From: Sphingobium sp.
Lineage (GTDB): Bacteria > Pseudomonadota > Alphaproteobacteria > Sphingomonadales > Sphingomonadaceae
Length of the DNA stretch: 64,000 bases
NCBI GenBank assembly: GCA_020446425.1
Contig: JAGRES010000008.1
Location: 217,897-281,896, forward strand
Direction of reading: 5' to 3'
The position numbers and the translations under genes were made by a program. Shown here in pieces: positions 43,713-52,271 of this stretch (its first letter is position 1; the number at the start of each line of letters is the position of its first letter). The notes below the pieces were generated by a model. That model saw only the letters and a list, made by a program, of their open reading frames with translations, did not search any database and was not told the origin of the DNA.

Positions 43713-46700
43713 TTATTGCGCCGCTATATAGCCCGGCTTGTGCGGTTCAAGCTGGGATTGGTTCAACGGGATATAAGCGGGACCGCTGGTGTAGATCAGG
43801 CCCGCCTCGATCCGCCGTCCCGGGAAAACGACTTCGAGCGCGGCTGCATAGGCCGCCATCTGGCGTAGGTGCGGCAAGGGCATCTGAGTGGCTTCTTGCG
43901 GCACATTGCGTCCGGTCTTGAAATCGACGAGGCGGATAACGTCATCACCAACCACCAAACGGTCGATCACACCGTTGACGACATCCTCACCGACGACAGC
44001 GGCTATTGGCGCTTCGGCTATAGAATCCGGCCCGAACAGATCGGCCATATCCGGGTTTTCAATGATCGCGAGTGCATGATCGGCAAGCGTTGAGGAGGCA
44101 TTTTGCGCAGCCAGCCATTTCAGCGCAGCGTCCCGGCGCTGTTGCGGCGGCACATCAGGCAAACGTTCGAACAGGCTGTGGAGCAACCTGCCGCGCTCTG
44201 CGGCTTCGCGCATCACGGGTGACGGCGGCGGATAGGGTTGGTCATCTTCGCCCGGCGCTGTCGGCGTCAGGGGGCGTGACGGACGCGCCTCAATTGGCGC
44301 GGGCGTATAGGACCAGTCGGGCAGCGCAGACGATGGTGCAGGCACTTTGCCCACTGCTTTCTCAGCCTTTTTGGACGGGAGCACCTCGGCTCCGGCCCAG
44401 CGCATCGACGCGCCCCAATGCGGGTCATCGGCCCAATCTGCCTCGAGCCCACTCATCGCCCTTTCGATGGCGGCGAACCAGCTTTCCTGCGGTATCTCAC
44501 CCTTTGCCCGCTTGCCCAGTGCGCCGGTGACAAACAGCTTTTCCTCCGCCCGCGTCATCGCGACATAGAGCAGGCGCCAATGCTCCTGCCGTTCCAGCTC
44601 TTCCTGATACCCCGCTGCGGTTTCGACTATGCCGAACCGCTCTTCCTTACGTGGCGGCAATAGCGGCAGTTTCACATCGCCACCCATAGGCACATCCAGC
44701 CTGTCTTTCGGCCCAGGACGGTCAGGGTTGGTGCATGCATCGGCCAGTATCACCAGCGGCGCCTGTAGTCCCTTGGCCCCGTGCACGGTGAGCAGGCGCA
44801 CCGCGTCGGCCGCGCCGTCATCCTCGCGCTTGATGTCGCCTTCTTCCCGATCGAACCATTCGATGAAGCCTTGCAACGAGGGTTGCTCCTGCCTCTCATA
44901 GAGCAGCGCCGCGTTGAGCAGTTCCTCAATGCTATCCAGCGCCGCTTTGCCGAGACGCGCGACCAGCCTGCGCCGTCCCTGAATCGGGCCGGATAATATA
45001 TGTTCGAGCATCTGATAGGGCGTCACGAAATCCGCGCGCGCCAATATATCCTGCAAAGCGGTTAGACTCTCGGGTGGGGTGGTGGCGCTCTCGCGGATAT
45101 GCCGCCATAGACGCCCCTTGCGCGGTACGGAGCGCGCGAGCAATTCCTCCTGGCTGAAGCCTATCAGCGGCGAAACAAGCAAGTTGGCGAGGTTGAGATT
45201 ATCTTCGGGCTGACTGGCGAAGCGCAGCACCGCCACCAGATCCTGCACGCCCAGCGGGGCTTGCAAACGCAGGCGATCGACACCCGCCACCGGCACGCCC
45301 GCTTCATAGAGCCGCGCGACGATCAGTCGCGCCAGATCACCGCGCCTGCGCACCAAAATCATTACATCGCCGGGGCGCAGCGCCCTGCCCTGCGATTCCA
45401 GCATCATGCCATCGTCAAGCCAGCGCCTGATCTGGCTCGCAATCCGCTCGGCCAACACGCGATCCTGATCGCTGAGCCAGTCCTCGTCACCTTCGGGCGA
45501 AGCCTCTTCCTCCTGATCGCCATTAGCGACCGCGCTGACGGGTTTGAGCAGACACACCTCACCCGGATAGGGCCGCGCACTGGCATGGAACACCACCTGC
45601 GGATCGAGCCCCAGCGCATCGACGCCCAGCCCATCTATCGTGGCGTCTACCACCTCCAATATGGCGGGTGTCGAGCGAAAGCTCTCGTCCAATGAAAGAT
45701 CGTGGAAATTCTGGTCGGCCTGCGCGGCCATGTCGCGGAAATGCGCCTGCGCCTCGGCAAAGGCCTTGGGGCTGGTGCCCTGAAAGCCGAAGATCGCTTG
45801 TTTGAAATCGCCAACAGTGAACAATGTACGCTGGCGCTCGCCCTTCGCGCCCTCACCCGCGAAAAACTCATCGACCAGCGCGCCGATGATCGTCCACTGG
45901 CGGCTATTCGTATCCTGCGCCTCATCAACAAGGATGTGGTCGGTGCGCTGGTCAAGCTTGTAGCGTATCCAGTCGGCAATGCCCTGCGTACCGAGCAAGG
46001 CTGCCGCATGCGCGATCAGATCGTCATAATCGACGGCTCCAACCCGGCGCTTGGCGGCGGCATATGTCTGCGCATAGGCGCGCCCGGCATAGAGGCCCTG
46101 AGCCACGGTTTCGGCATAGGCCGCACGGGTGCGCAAGGCGAGCAGCTCCGCAATGGTTTCACCCAGACCGAAGGCAAGCGCCTCATAATCGGGATCGGCA
46201 CTGCTCTGTCCCTTGGAAACCGCCTTGGGCTCGCCATCCTTGCGTAAAAAGCAGCTACCAAGCTCGCCTAAAGCTTGCGCCCGATTTTCCGGCGTTTCGC
46301 CGAGCCAGCTGGCGATGATGTCGGCATTGCCGAGCCCGGTCTTGGTTCCCCAATCCGTATTGGCCTTGGCGACGCGGCGCAGCGCCACCAGATCAAACGC
46401 ATCGTCACTGCACTGCTCTGCAATCTCTGCGTCGATATCGCCAGCAGGCAAATCCAGCGCCGCGAACAACCAGCCACGAATATCGCCGTCCAACCCTTCC
46501 AGCGCGTCGTGCGCCCCGGCGCAGCGGATCAGATAACGCTCGGCCTCCTGCTCACCCAGGCGCAATGCCAGCGCCTCCAGTGCATCGAGCAAGACGCGAT
46601 CATCCCGCGCCTCCGCATCGACGACCATCTGCTCCAGGCTCTCGCGCGCCAGCCCCTGCTGTTCGCGCTCTTCCAATGCGCGGAAACCCGGCACCAGCCC

Positions 46701-47126
46701 TGCTTCCAGCGGAAAGGAGGATAGCAATTGCCGACAGAAGCTGTGGATCGTCTGGATGCGAAGGCCCCCGCCGGTCGCCTCCAGCACACGCGCAAAGAGT
46801 TGGCGCGCCCGTTCGCGGCCCTCCTCATCCAGATCCTCGCCCAGCGCATCGAGATCGCGCGCGAGCTGCCAATCCTCCATCTGTACCCAGGCGGCGAGGC
46901 GGCTATGAATGCGCTCCGCCATTTCCGAAGCCCCCGCCTTGGTGAAGGTGAGGCACAATATGTTCTCCGGCGGCACTCCGACCAGCAGCAGGCGGAACAC
47001 GCGCGCGGTCAGCACATGCGTCTTGCCCGTGCCCGCCGACGCCGAAAGCCACACATGCGCGTCGGGTTCGCTGGCGCTGGCCTGCGCACCCTTCAGAGGC
47101 AGCAGGGCATTGGCGGATTTAGCCAT
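43713..47126 (-). CDS. addA: Double-strand break repair helicase AddA
   Basis: This 1137-aa UvrD-type helicase-nuclease subunit of AddAB resects double-strand breaks for RecA loading, the counterpart of RecBCD. Walker A is WLSASAGTGKTHVLTARV at the N-terminus; helicase motifs include VDEAQDTN, LLTVHGAKGLQAPLV and LLYVAMTRAEEKL. The C-terminal PD-(D/E)XK nuclease contains IRLVDFKTGRN. ATG at 47126 follows GGGGGAT and overlaps addB by 8 bp; an ATG at 47144 is also in frame. Confidence 0.95.
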   Translation of the reverse strand: MAKSANALLPLKGAQASASEPDAHVWLSASAGTGKTHVLTARVFRLLLVGVPPENILCLTFTKAGASEMAERIHSRLAAWVQMEDWQLARDLDALGEDLDEEGRERARQLFARVLEATGGGLRIQTIHSFCRQLLSSFPLEAGLVPGFRALEEREQQGLARESLEQMVVDAEARDDRVLLDALEALALRLGEQEAERYLIRCAGAHDALEGLDGDIRGWLFAALDLPAGDIDAEIAEQCSDDAFDLVALRRVAKANTDWGTKTGLGNADIIASWLGETPENRAQALGELGSCFLRKDGEPKAVSKGQSSADPDYEALAFGLGETIAELLALRTRAAYAETVAQGLYAGRAYAQTYAAAKRRVGAVDYDDLIAHAAALLGTQGIADWIRYKLDQRTDHILVDEAQDTNSRQWTIIGALVDEFFAGEGAKGERQRTLFTVGDFKQAIFGFQGTSPKAFAEAQAHFRDMAAQADQNFHDLSLDESFRSTPAILEVVDATIDGLGVDALGLDPQVVFHASARPYPGEVCLLKPVSAVANGDQEEEASPEGDEDWLSDQDRVLAERIASQIRRWLDDGMMLESQGRALRPGDVMILVRRRGDLARLIVARLYEAGVPVAGVDRLRLQAPLGVQDLVAVLRFASQPEDNLNLANLLVSPLIGFSQEELLARSVPRKGRLWRHIRESATTPPESLTALQDILARADFVTPYQMLEHILSGPIQGRRRLVARLGKAALDSIEELLNAALLYERQEQPSLQGFIEWFDREEGDIKREDDGAADAVRLLTVHGAKGLQAPLVILADACTNPDRPGPKDRLDVPMGGDVKLPLLPPRKEERFGIVETAAGYQEELERQEHWRLLYVAMTRAEEKLFVTGALGKRAKGEIPQESWFAAIERAMSGLEADWADDPHWGASMRWAGAEVLPSKKAEKAVGKVPAPSSALPDWSYTPAPIEARPSRPLTPTAPGEDDQPYPPPSPVMREAAERGRLLHSLFERLPDVPPQQRRDAALKWLAAQNASSTLADHALAIIENPDMADLFGPDSIAEAPIAAVVGEDVVNGVIDRLVVGDDVIRLVDFKTGRNVPQEATQMPLPHLRQMAAYAAALEVVFPGRRIEAGLIYTSGPAYIPLNQSQLEPHKPGYIAAQ

Positions 47127-50121
47127 CGCTATCCCCCCGGCCATACCATTCCTCTAGCCGCATCAGCTGGTCATATTCCCCGTAACTGGGCAGATCGGGG
47201 TTGAGCTGCGCGGTGAACGGCGCAGCTCCGGTTAGCCATTTGTCCGCCGCCTGCGTGAAATGCGCGACGGCATGGCTGGTCAGCTCTTCGGTCGCGACGA
47301 TCTTGTCAGAGCCGCCTGCCTTAGTGGGTTCCTTGCGATAGCCGAACGCCTGCCTGTCCTTGCCGGTGGACCAATATTCGAATTTCGACGCGGACTTTGT
47401 GCCTTTGAGGTCCGGGAACCCGCCGCGCTCCGCAATCGCACCGAGCAAACCGAGTTGCAGCGCGAACCCGGCCTTCACCTGCGCGGCGCTGGGCGGCTTG
47501 CCGGTCTTGTAATCGACAATGGCAATGCTGCCATCCGGCATGGTGTCGATGCGATCTGCCGTACCCGAAACCCGGATGCCGGCAATATCGCTGGCCCCCT
47601 CGGTTTCCACCAATTCAATATGACGTCCTGCCGCCATGTCCGACGTCACCTGCTCGCTTATCCAGCGGAAAGACGCCAGCAGACGCGGCAGCCATAACGC
47701 GCGCAGCACCGGATGCACCTCGCTGCGTCGGAAGAAGGCGCGAGCGCGACCTTCCAGCTTATCGGGCGCGCAATCATCCTCGCGGAACCACAGCTCCAAA
47801 ATCTTGTGCACATGCGTGCCGCGCCATGCCGGGCCGGGATCGGCGTCGATCAGGTCGAGCGGCTGAAGCTTCAATATATGCCGCGCGTAAAAGGCGTAAG
47901 GATCGGCGGCGAGCCTATCCACCTGTGTCACCGCCACTTTTTCAGGACGCAGCGAAAGTGGCGGGCGCGGCTGCGGCCGTTTAGAAGGTTCATGCTTCTC
48001 GGGCCTGTCGATAGTGTCGGCCAAGTGCGCATATTCGCTGGCCTGCTTCAGATTATCGCCCGCAATCGCCTGCAACCTCAGCCAGAAGCGCGATGCGATG
48101 GCCGGTGCGTTGGCGCTGCGCCGCGAGCGGGTGATAACGACTCTGGGCGCGCCCAGTGCGCTGGCGAAATCATGCGCGGCGAGACCAATGCGCTGCTCCA
48201 GCCCCGGCAGGCCAAGCTCCTGCCGGATGCGCGGGGCGAGCCACGGGTCGGGTGCGGGTAGCCCCGGCCATGTCCCCTCGTTGAGGCCGGACAGGACCAT
48301 CAAGTCGGCCTGTTGCAACCGCGCCTCAAGCAAACCGTAGATGGCAATACGGGGATGGCCGCCCTGTGGCGGGCGCACGGCGACGGGTTCCATCAGACGG
48401 CGCAGCATGTCGGGCATCGCGCGGATATCGACATCCTGCGGCCCCATGACGGCGGCGCTTTCCATCTCGCCATAAAGATCGGCAAGCGCGCGCCCCTGAT
48501 GCCCAGCCCAAATCTGATCGTCGGAAAGCATGCTGGCCGTGTCGCGAAATTGCGCCAGCAATGGCGAGAGAGATTGCGCGCCGTCTTTCAGCGCTGCCAG
48601 CGGCTCCAGCAGCGACTGTGCATCCTTCCACCACAATGCCACTTTTGCCCGCAGCTCGGATTGCCGGTCCTCCTCACCTCGCGGTCGCGGCGACAGCAGC
48701 ACGTCGACACCGGCCAATCCTGGTGCGGGTCGCGGACCACGCAGCAGCAGGTCAAGCCCCCTCACCTCCTCCAGCCAGTCGAGCCGCCCCTCGCTCTTGC
48801 GCACCAGCGGATGTTTGAGCAGATCGAGCAACGCAACGGGTGCGAAGTCATCGGCAACGACCCGCGCTATGGCAAGCAGTAATGTACCGGGTGGCGTAAG
48901 GTGCAGCGCTTGCCCCGCGCTGTCATCCGCATTGATGCCCCAGCGCTCAAGATGCGCGGAAACGCGTGTAGCAAGGTCGCGATCCGGTGTTACCAACGCC
49001 GCCGTGCGTTCCGGTTCTTCCACAGCTTCGCGCAGCATCAGCGCCACCGCCTGCGCCTCCTGCGCCGGTGTGGCGAGCTCCAGCGTGCGCACGCCGTTCA
49101 AGGTCCGCTCGGCAGCCACCAGAGTACGCCATTTTCCAGTGTGGACCGGAGGCAGCATGGCGTTGGAGATATTGCGGCTGCGCGCTGCGCGGGCGTCATG
49201 CCCGCCGCCCCAGCGCCACAGCGCCACTTCCTCGCGCGCTACGCCAATGCCATTAAGCATGGATTTTAACAGATATTGCGGATGGCTCTCCTGCGCGCGT
49301 GCGCGGAAGCCACTGACCGGGTCGGGCTCGAACGGGCCAATGCTCTCCCATTCGTCAGTGCTCATATGCTGGTCGAGCTCAGCCAGCACCACCTGCCCCC
49401 GCTCCATACGCGATATGGTGCGCAGCACAGCCGTTATCGCCGGTGCCGATGTTGCTATGCCCGCCGCAATAACAAACCCACCGGGCGGCATATCGCGCCA
49501 CCGACGCGCGACATACTCCAGCAGACGGTTGCGACGGTCCGCCATGTCGATCATCCCGAGTTTCGCCAATTCATCGGGCCAGCGCGCCAGCAATAGTTCG
49601 AGCAATTGCAGCGAAGACCGCCAATGATCCGAAAGCTCGCCGGTTACCTGACCCTCCATATCGCGCAATTTTTGCGGACTGACCTTCTCGATCAGCATCT
49701 GGTCTATCGCCTGTCCCAGCGCCTGTCCGAGCCGCATAGCCTCGCCCGCATCGACCGGCTGTCCTTTGGCACCGCGTGTTTCCTGTACCAGACGCGCGAG
49801 GATCATCTGCCGCTGCATCGGCGGAATGGCGGGCGGGACATCCGCACCTTCGCCTATCGGGTCGAGTGCATTTCCCAATCGCTCGCCGAGATTTTCATCG
49901 CCGATAGGCACCAGCCTGGGCATCAGCAGCCCGCCGCCCGATTGCCGCACGAACGCGCTCGATACCGCTCTTACCGCGCGATTATTGGGCAGCAGGACAA
50001 TGCCGCGCGCCAGCCCCAATGCATCTTTGCCATGTTGTGCGATAATGCCGCTGGCCAGCGCGTCGGAAAAGGCCCGGTGCGCCGGGATCGTGAAGACCGC
50101 GGGGCGTTCTCGCTCAGCCAT
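47119..50121 (-). CDS. addB: Double-strand break repair protein AddB
   Basis: This 1000-aa AddAB partner has an inactive helicase-like fold and a C-terminal PD-(D/E)XK nuclease (GSIAIVDYKTGKPP). The N-terminus VFTIPAHRAFSDALASGI and the middle GLLEARLQQADLMVLSGLNEGTWP (key part VLSGLNEGTWP) match the alphaproteobacterial form. The iron-sulfur cysteines of Gram-positive AddB are not evident. ATG at 50121 overlaps murU by 8 bp; a longer reading runs back inside murU. Confidence 0.94.
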   Translation of the reverse strand: MAERERPAVFTIPAHRAFSDALASGIIAQHGKDALGLARGIVLLPNNRAVRAVSSAFVRQSGGGLLMPRLVPIGDENLGERLGNALDPIGEGADVPPAIPPMQRQMILARLVQETRGAKGQPVDAGEAMRLGQALGQAIDQMLIEKVSPQKLRDMEGQVTGELSDHWRSSLQLLELLLARWPDELAKLGMIDMADRRNRLLEYVARRWRDMPPGGFVIAAGIATSAPAITAVLRTISRMERGQVVLAELDQHMSTDEWESIGPFEPDPVSGFRARAQESHPQYLLKSMLNGIGVAREEVALWRWGGGHDARAARSRNISNAMLPPVHTGKWRTLVAAERTLNGVRTLELATPAQEAQAVALMLREAVEEPERTAALVTPDRDLATRVSAHLERWGINADDSAGQALHLTPPGTLLLAIARVVADDFAPVALLDLLKHPLVRKSEGRLDWLEEVRGLDLLLRGPRPAPGLAGVDVLLSPRPRGEEDRQSELRAKVALWWKDAQSLLEPLAALKDGAQSLSPLLAQFRDTASMLSDDQIWAGHQGRALADLYGEMESAAVMGPQDVDIRAMPDMLRRLMEPVAVRPPQGGHPRIAIYGLLEARLQQADLMVLSGLNEGTWPGLPAPDPWLAPRIRQELGLPGLEQRIGLAAHDFASALGAPRVVITRSRRSANAPAIASRFWLRLQAIAGDNLKQASEYAHLADTIDRPEKHEPSKRPQPRPPLSLRPEKVAVTQVDRLAADPYAFYARHILKLQPLDLIDADPGPAWRGTHVHKILELWFREDDCAPDKLEGRARAFFRRSEVHPVLRALWLPRLLASFRWISEQVTSDMAAGRHIELVETEGASDIAGIRVSGTADRIDTMPDGSIAIVDYKTGKPPSAAQVKAGFALQLGLLGAIAERGGFPDLKGTKSASKFEYWSTGKDRQAFGYRKEPTKAGGSDKIVATEELTSHAVAHFTQAADKWLTGAAPFTAQLNPDLPSYGEYDQLMRLEEWYGRGDSDG

Positions 50122-50833
50122 ATCCCAATACGGATTCGACCACCGGCAAGGCCTGCGGCGTGCCGACATCGAACCACAGACCGCCATGGATCGCGCCGAA
50201 CAGGCGGCCTGCCTCCATGGCACGGTTCCAGAAGATGTTGGTCGAGAAGATGTCCGATGGCGGATCCACAAGCAGGCGCGGCGACATGATCTGCACGCCG
50301 GTGAACACATAGGGGGCTATATGCCCCGGCTTGCGGCGTCTGAGGCGCCCCAGGCCGTCCATATGGAAATCGCCCTGCCCGCCATGACAGGTGGCATGCG
50401 CGTGCGGGATCATGAGCAGCAACGCATCCATGCGTGCATCGTCCCACAGGTCCGCCAGCAAGGTGATGCTGTTGCATGGTCCGTCGATCCACAGATTGTC
50501 ACTATTGGCGCACAAAAAGGGCGTATCGCCCAGCAATGGCGCGGCCTTCATCAGGCCCCCGCCTGTTTCCAGCAGCTTGTCACGCTCATCGGAAATCTGG
50601 ATTTCCATCGGCGATTTGCGCGCCTTCACATGGGCGATGATCGTATCGGGCAGATAGTGGACGTTGATAATCGTGCGCTCAATTCCGCTCGCTTCCAGCT
50701 TTTCTAGCGCATGATCGAGCAACGGCCTGCCCGCTACCCGGACAAGCGGCTTGGGGCGCGTAGCAGTCAATGGACGCATGCGCTTGCCCAGTCCGGCTGC
50801 CATCAGCATTGCGGTTTTCAGGACGGTGCTCAT
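50114..50833 (-). CDS. murU: N-acetylmuramate 1-phosphate uridylyltransferase
   Basis: A 239-aa nucleotidyltransferase with the signature AMLMAAGLGKRMRPLTATRP KPL (two contiguous parts) and FLCANSDNLW in the nucleotide/metal region. Next to amgK, it fits MurU, which makes UDP-MurNAc from MurNAc-1-phosphate during peptidoglycan recycling. It overlaps amgK by 4 bp and addB by 8 bp. Without the neighbour it could only be called a sugar-phosphate nucleotidyltransferase. Confidence 0.88.
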   Translation of the reverse strand: MSTVLKTAMLMAAGLGKRMRPLTATRPKPLVRVAGRPLLDHALEKLEASGIERTIINVHYLPDTIIAHVKARKSPMEIQISDERDKLLETGGGLMKAAPLLGDTPFLCANSDNLWIDGPCNSITLLADLWDDARMDALLLMIPHAHATCHGGQGDFHMDGLGRLRRRKPGHIAPYVFTGVQIMSPRLLVDPPSDIFSTNIFWNRAMEAGRLFGAIHGGLWFDVGTPQALPVVESVLGYG

Positions 50834-51831
50834 GCGCTTATATGATTTGCCAGTGCATTATGACGCGCGGATGTCGGAATATTGCCCTCGAACCAGCGCG
50901 CGACCGGCTCCAGCGCCGGGTGCGCCAGATCGCGCTCCAGCAGTCCCCACATGCGCGGCATAAACGAAAGATAACGCGGCTTGCCATCCCGCTGCCACAG
51001 GCGGGTGAAAATGCCGATGATCTTGGCGTTGCGCTGCGCGCCAAGCACTGCATAGGCCGCATCAAACCCACCACTCGGCTGCGCAAGCTGTTTATAATGA
51101 GCGATCATGGCCTGTTCCAGCTCCGGCGCAACATCGCGCCGCGCATCCTGCAGCAGTGATACCAGATCATAGGCCGGATGACCGACGAGCGCGTCCTGAA
51201 AGTCCAGCAGGCCCAAATTGTGCGATGCCTCGCGTCCACTCACCAACATGATATTCTCGGCATGATAATCGCGCAACACCGTCACTTTCGGTGCTGCATC
51301 CTGCTCGACCAGTGGCAACACCGCATCCCAGGCCGCGCGATATCCCGCCTCATCGACGCTCAAATCCGCCGCTGGGCAATACCATTGCGTCAGCAGATCC
51401 GCCTCGCGGTCATAGGCGGCGCGGTCATAGGATGGCGCATCGACCGCAGTGCATCCATGTACATCGGCCAACAGGGAAACCGCGCGACTATAGATATCCT
51501 CCTCGTCATCCGGATGCAGGTCGAGATGATCGCGCACTCGTGCATCGCCGAAATCCTCGAGCAACACGAGGCCATGCTCAAGATCCTGCCCGTAGATTTT
51601 CGGCGCGGCAAACCCTTGCGAGGAAAGATGCCCGGCCACTTTCAGGAACGGGCGCGGGTCTTCATGCGGCGGCGGCGCATCCATCAGCACCGCCTGTCTA
51701 CCGCTATCGAGCACACGGAAGTAGCGCCGGAACGAGGCGTCACCGGCAAGCGGCACTATCTCGGCCTCGCCCCAGCCCAGCGACTGGAGAAAGGGTCTGC
51801 TTGCGTCAGGCGGAATCATCTCGGCGGCCAT
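50830..51831 (-). CDS. amgK: N-acetylmuramate/N-acetylglucosamine kinase AmgK
   Basis: A 333-aa aminoglycoside-phosphotransferase-fold kinase. It shows GDASFRRYFRVLDSGRQAVL, LVLLEDFGDARVRDHL, the catalytic VLRDYHAENIML (Brenner-type H-x-D variant R-D-Y-H-x-E-N) and LLDFQDALVGHPAYDLVSLL with the Mg-binding Asp. Together with MurU it feeds recovered MurNAc back to UDP-MurNAc, bypassing the fosfomycin-sensitive MurA step, as established in Pseudomonas. ATGs at 51843, 51831 and 51819 are possible; 51831 follows AAGGA, and 51819 would give an ATGA overlap with tsaE. Confidence 0.88.
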   Translation of the reverse strand: MAAEMIPPDASRPFLQSLGWGEAEIVPLAGDASFRRYFRVLDSGRQAVLMDAPPPHEDPRPFLKVAGHLSSQGFAAPKIYGQDLEHGLVLLEDFGDARVRDHLDLHPDDEEDIYSRAVSLLADVHGCTAVDAPSYDRAAYDREADLLTQWYCPAADLSVDEAGYRAAWDAVLPLVEQDAAPKVTVLRDYHAENIMLVSGREASHNLGLLDFQDALVGHPAYDLVSLLQDARRDVAPELEQAMIAHYKQLAQPSGGFDAAYAVLGAQRNAKIIGIFTRLWQRDGKPRYLSFMPRMWGLLERDLAHPALEPVARWFEGNIPTSARHNALANHISA

Positions 51832-52271
51832 CTGTCCTTCCATGCCGGTGGGATTGTGGCTGTCAAGCGCCGTGTGCCATCCGGCATGATTGCAATATCG
51901 AGGATCAGAGCGTCGGGCCACAGACGCGCGCCCATGCGCTCCGGCCATTCGATCACCAGTGCGCCGTCATAGAGATACTCATCGAGCCCCAGTTCGTCGA
52001 TATCGGCGGCATCATCAATACGGTATAGATCGACATGCGCGAGCGGCAAACTGACCTCCGGCGGCGCATAGGGCTGCACGATCGCAAAGGTCGGGCTGGG
52101 CGCTTCTTCCTGCAGGCCCAACGCCGCCAATATGCCGCGTGTCAAAGTTGTTTTGCCCGCGCCAAGCCCCCCGCGCAGCGCGATCACGTCGCCTGCGCGC
52201 AGAAGCGGCGCAATAGCCGCGCCGAACGCCAGCACCTGCGCTTCATCGGCGAAGTCGAACTCAGTCGCCAT
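51816..52271 (-). CDS. tsaE: tRNA t6A37 synthesis ATPase TsaE
   Basis: This 151-aa P-loop ATPase partners TsaB and TsaD in making threonylcarbamoyl-adenosine in tRNA. Walker A is GGLGAGKTTLTRG, followed by PSPTFAIVQPY, HVDLYRIDD and VIEWPERM, all standard for the family. ATG at 52271 overlaps the divL stop region by 11 bp. Its place between divL and amgK follows the alphaproteobacterial order. Confidence 0.93.
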   Translation of the reverse strand: MATEFDFADEAQVLAFGAAIAPLLRAGDVIALRGGLGAGKTTLTRGILAALGLQEEAPSPTFAIVQPYAPPEVSLPLAHVDLYRIDDAADIDELGLDEYLYDGALVIEWPERMGARLWPDALILDIAIMPDGTRRLTATIPPAWKDRWPPR

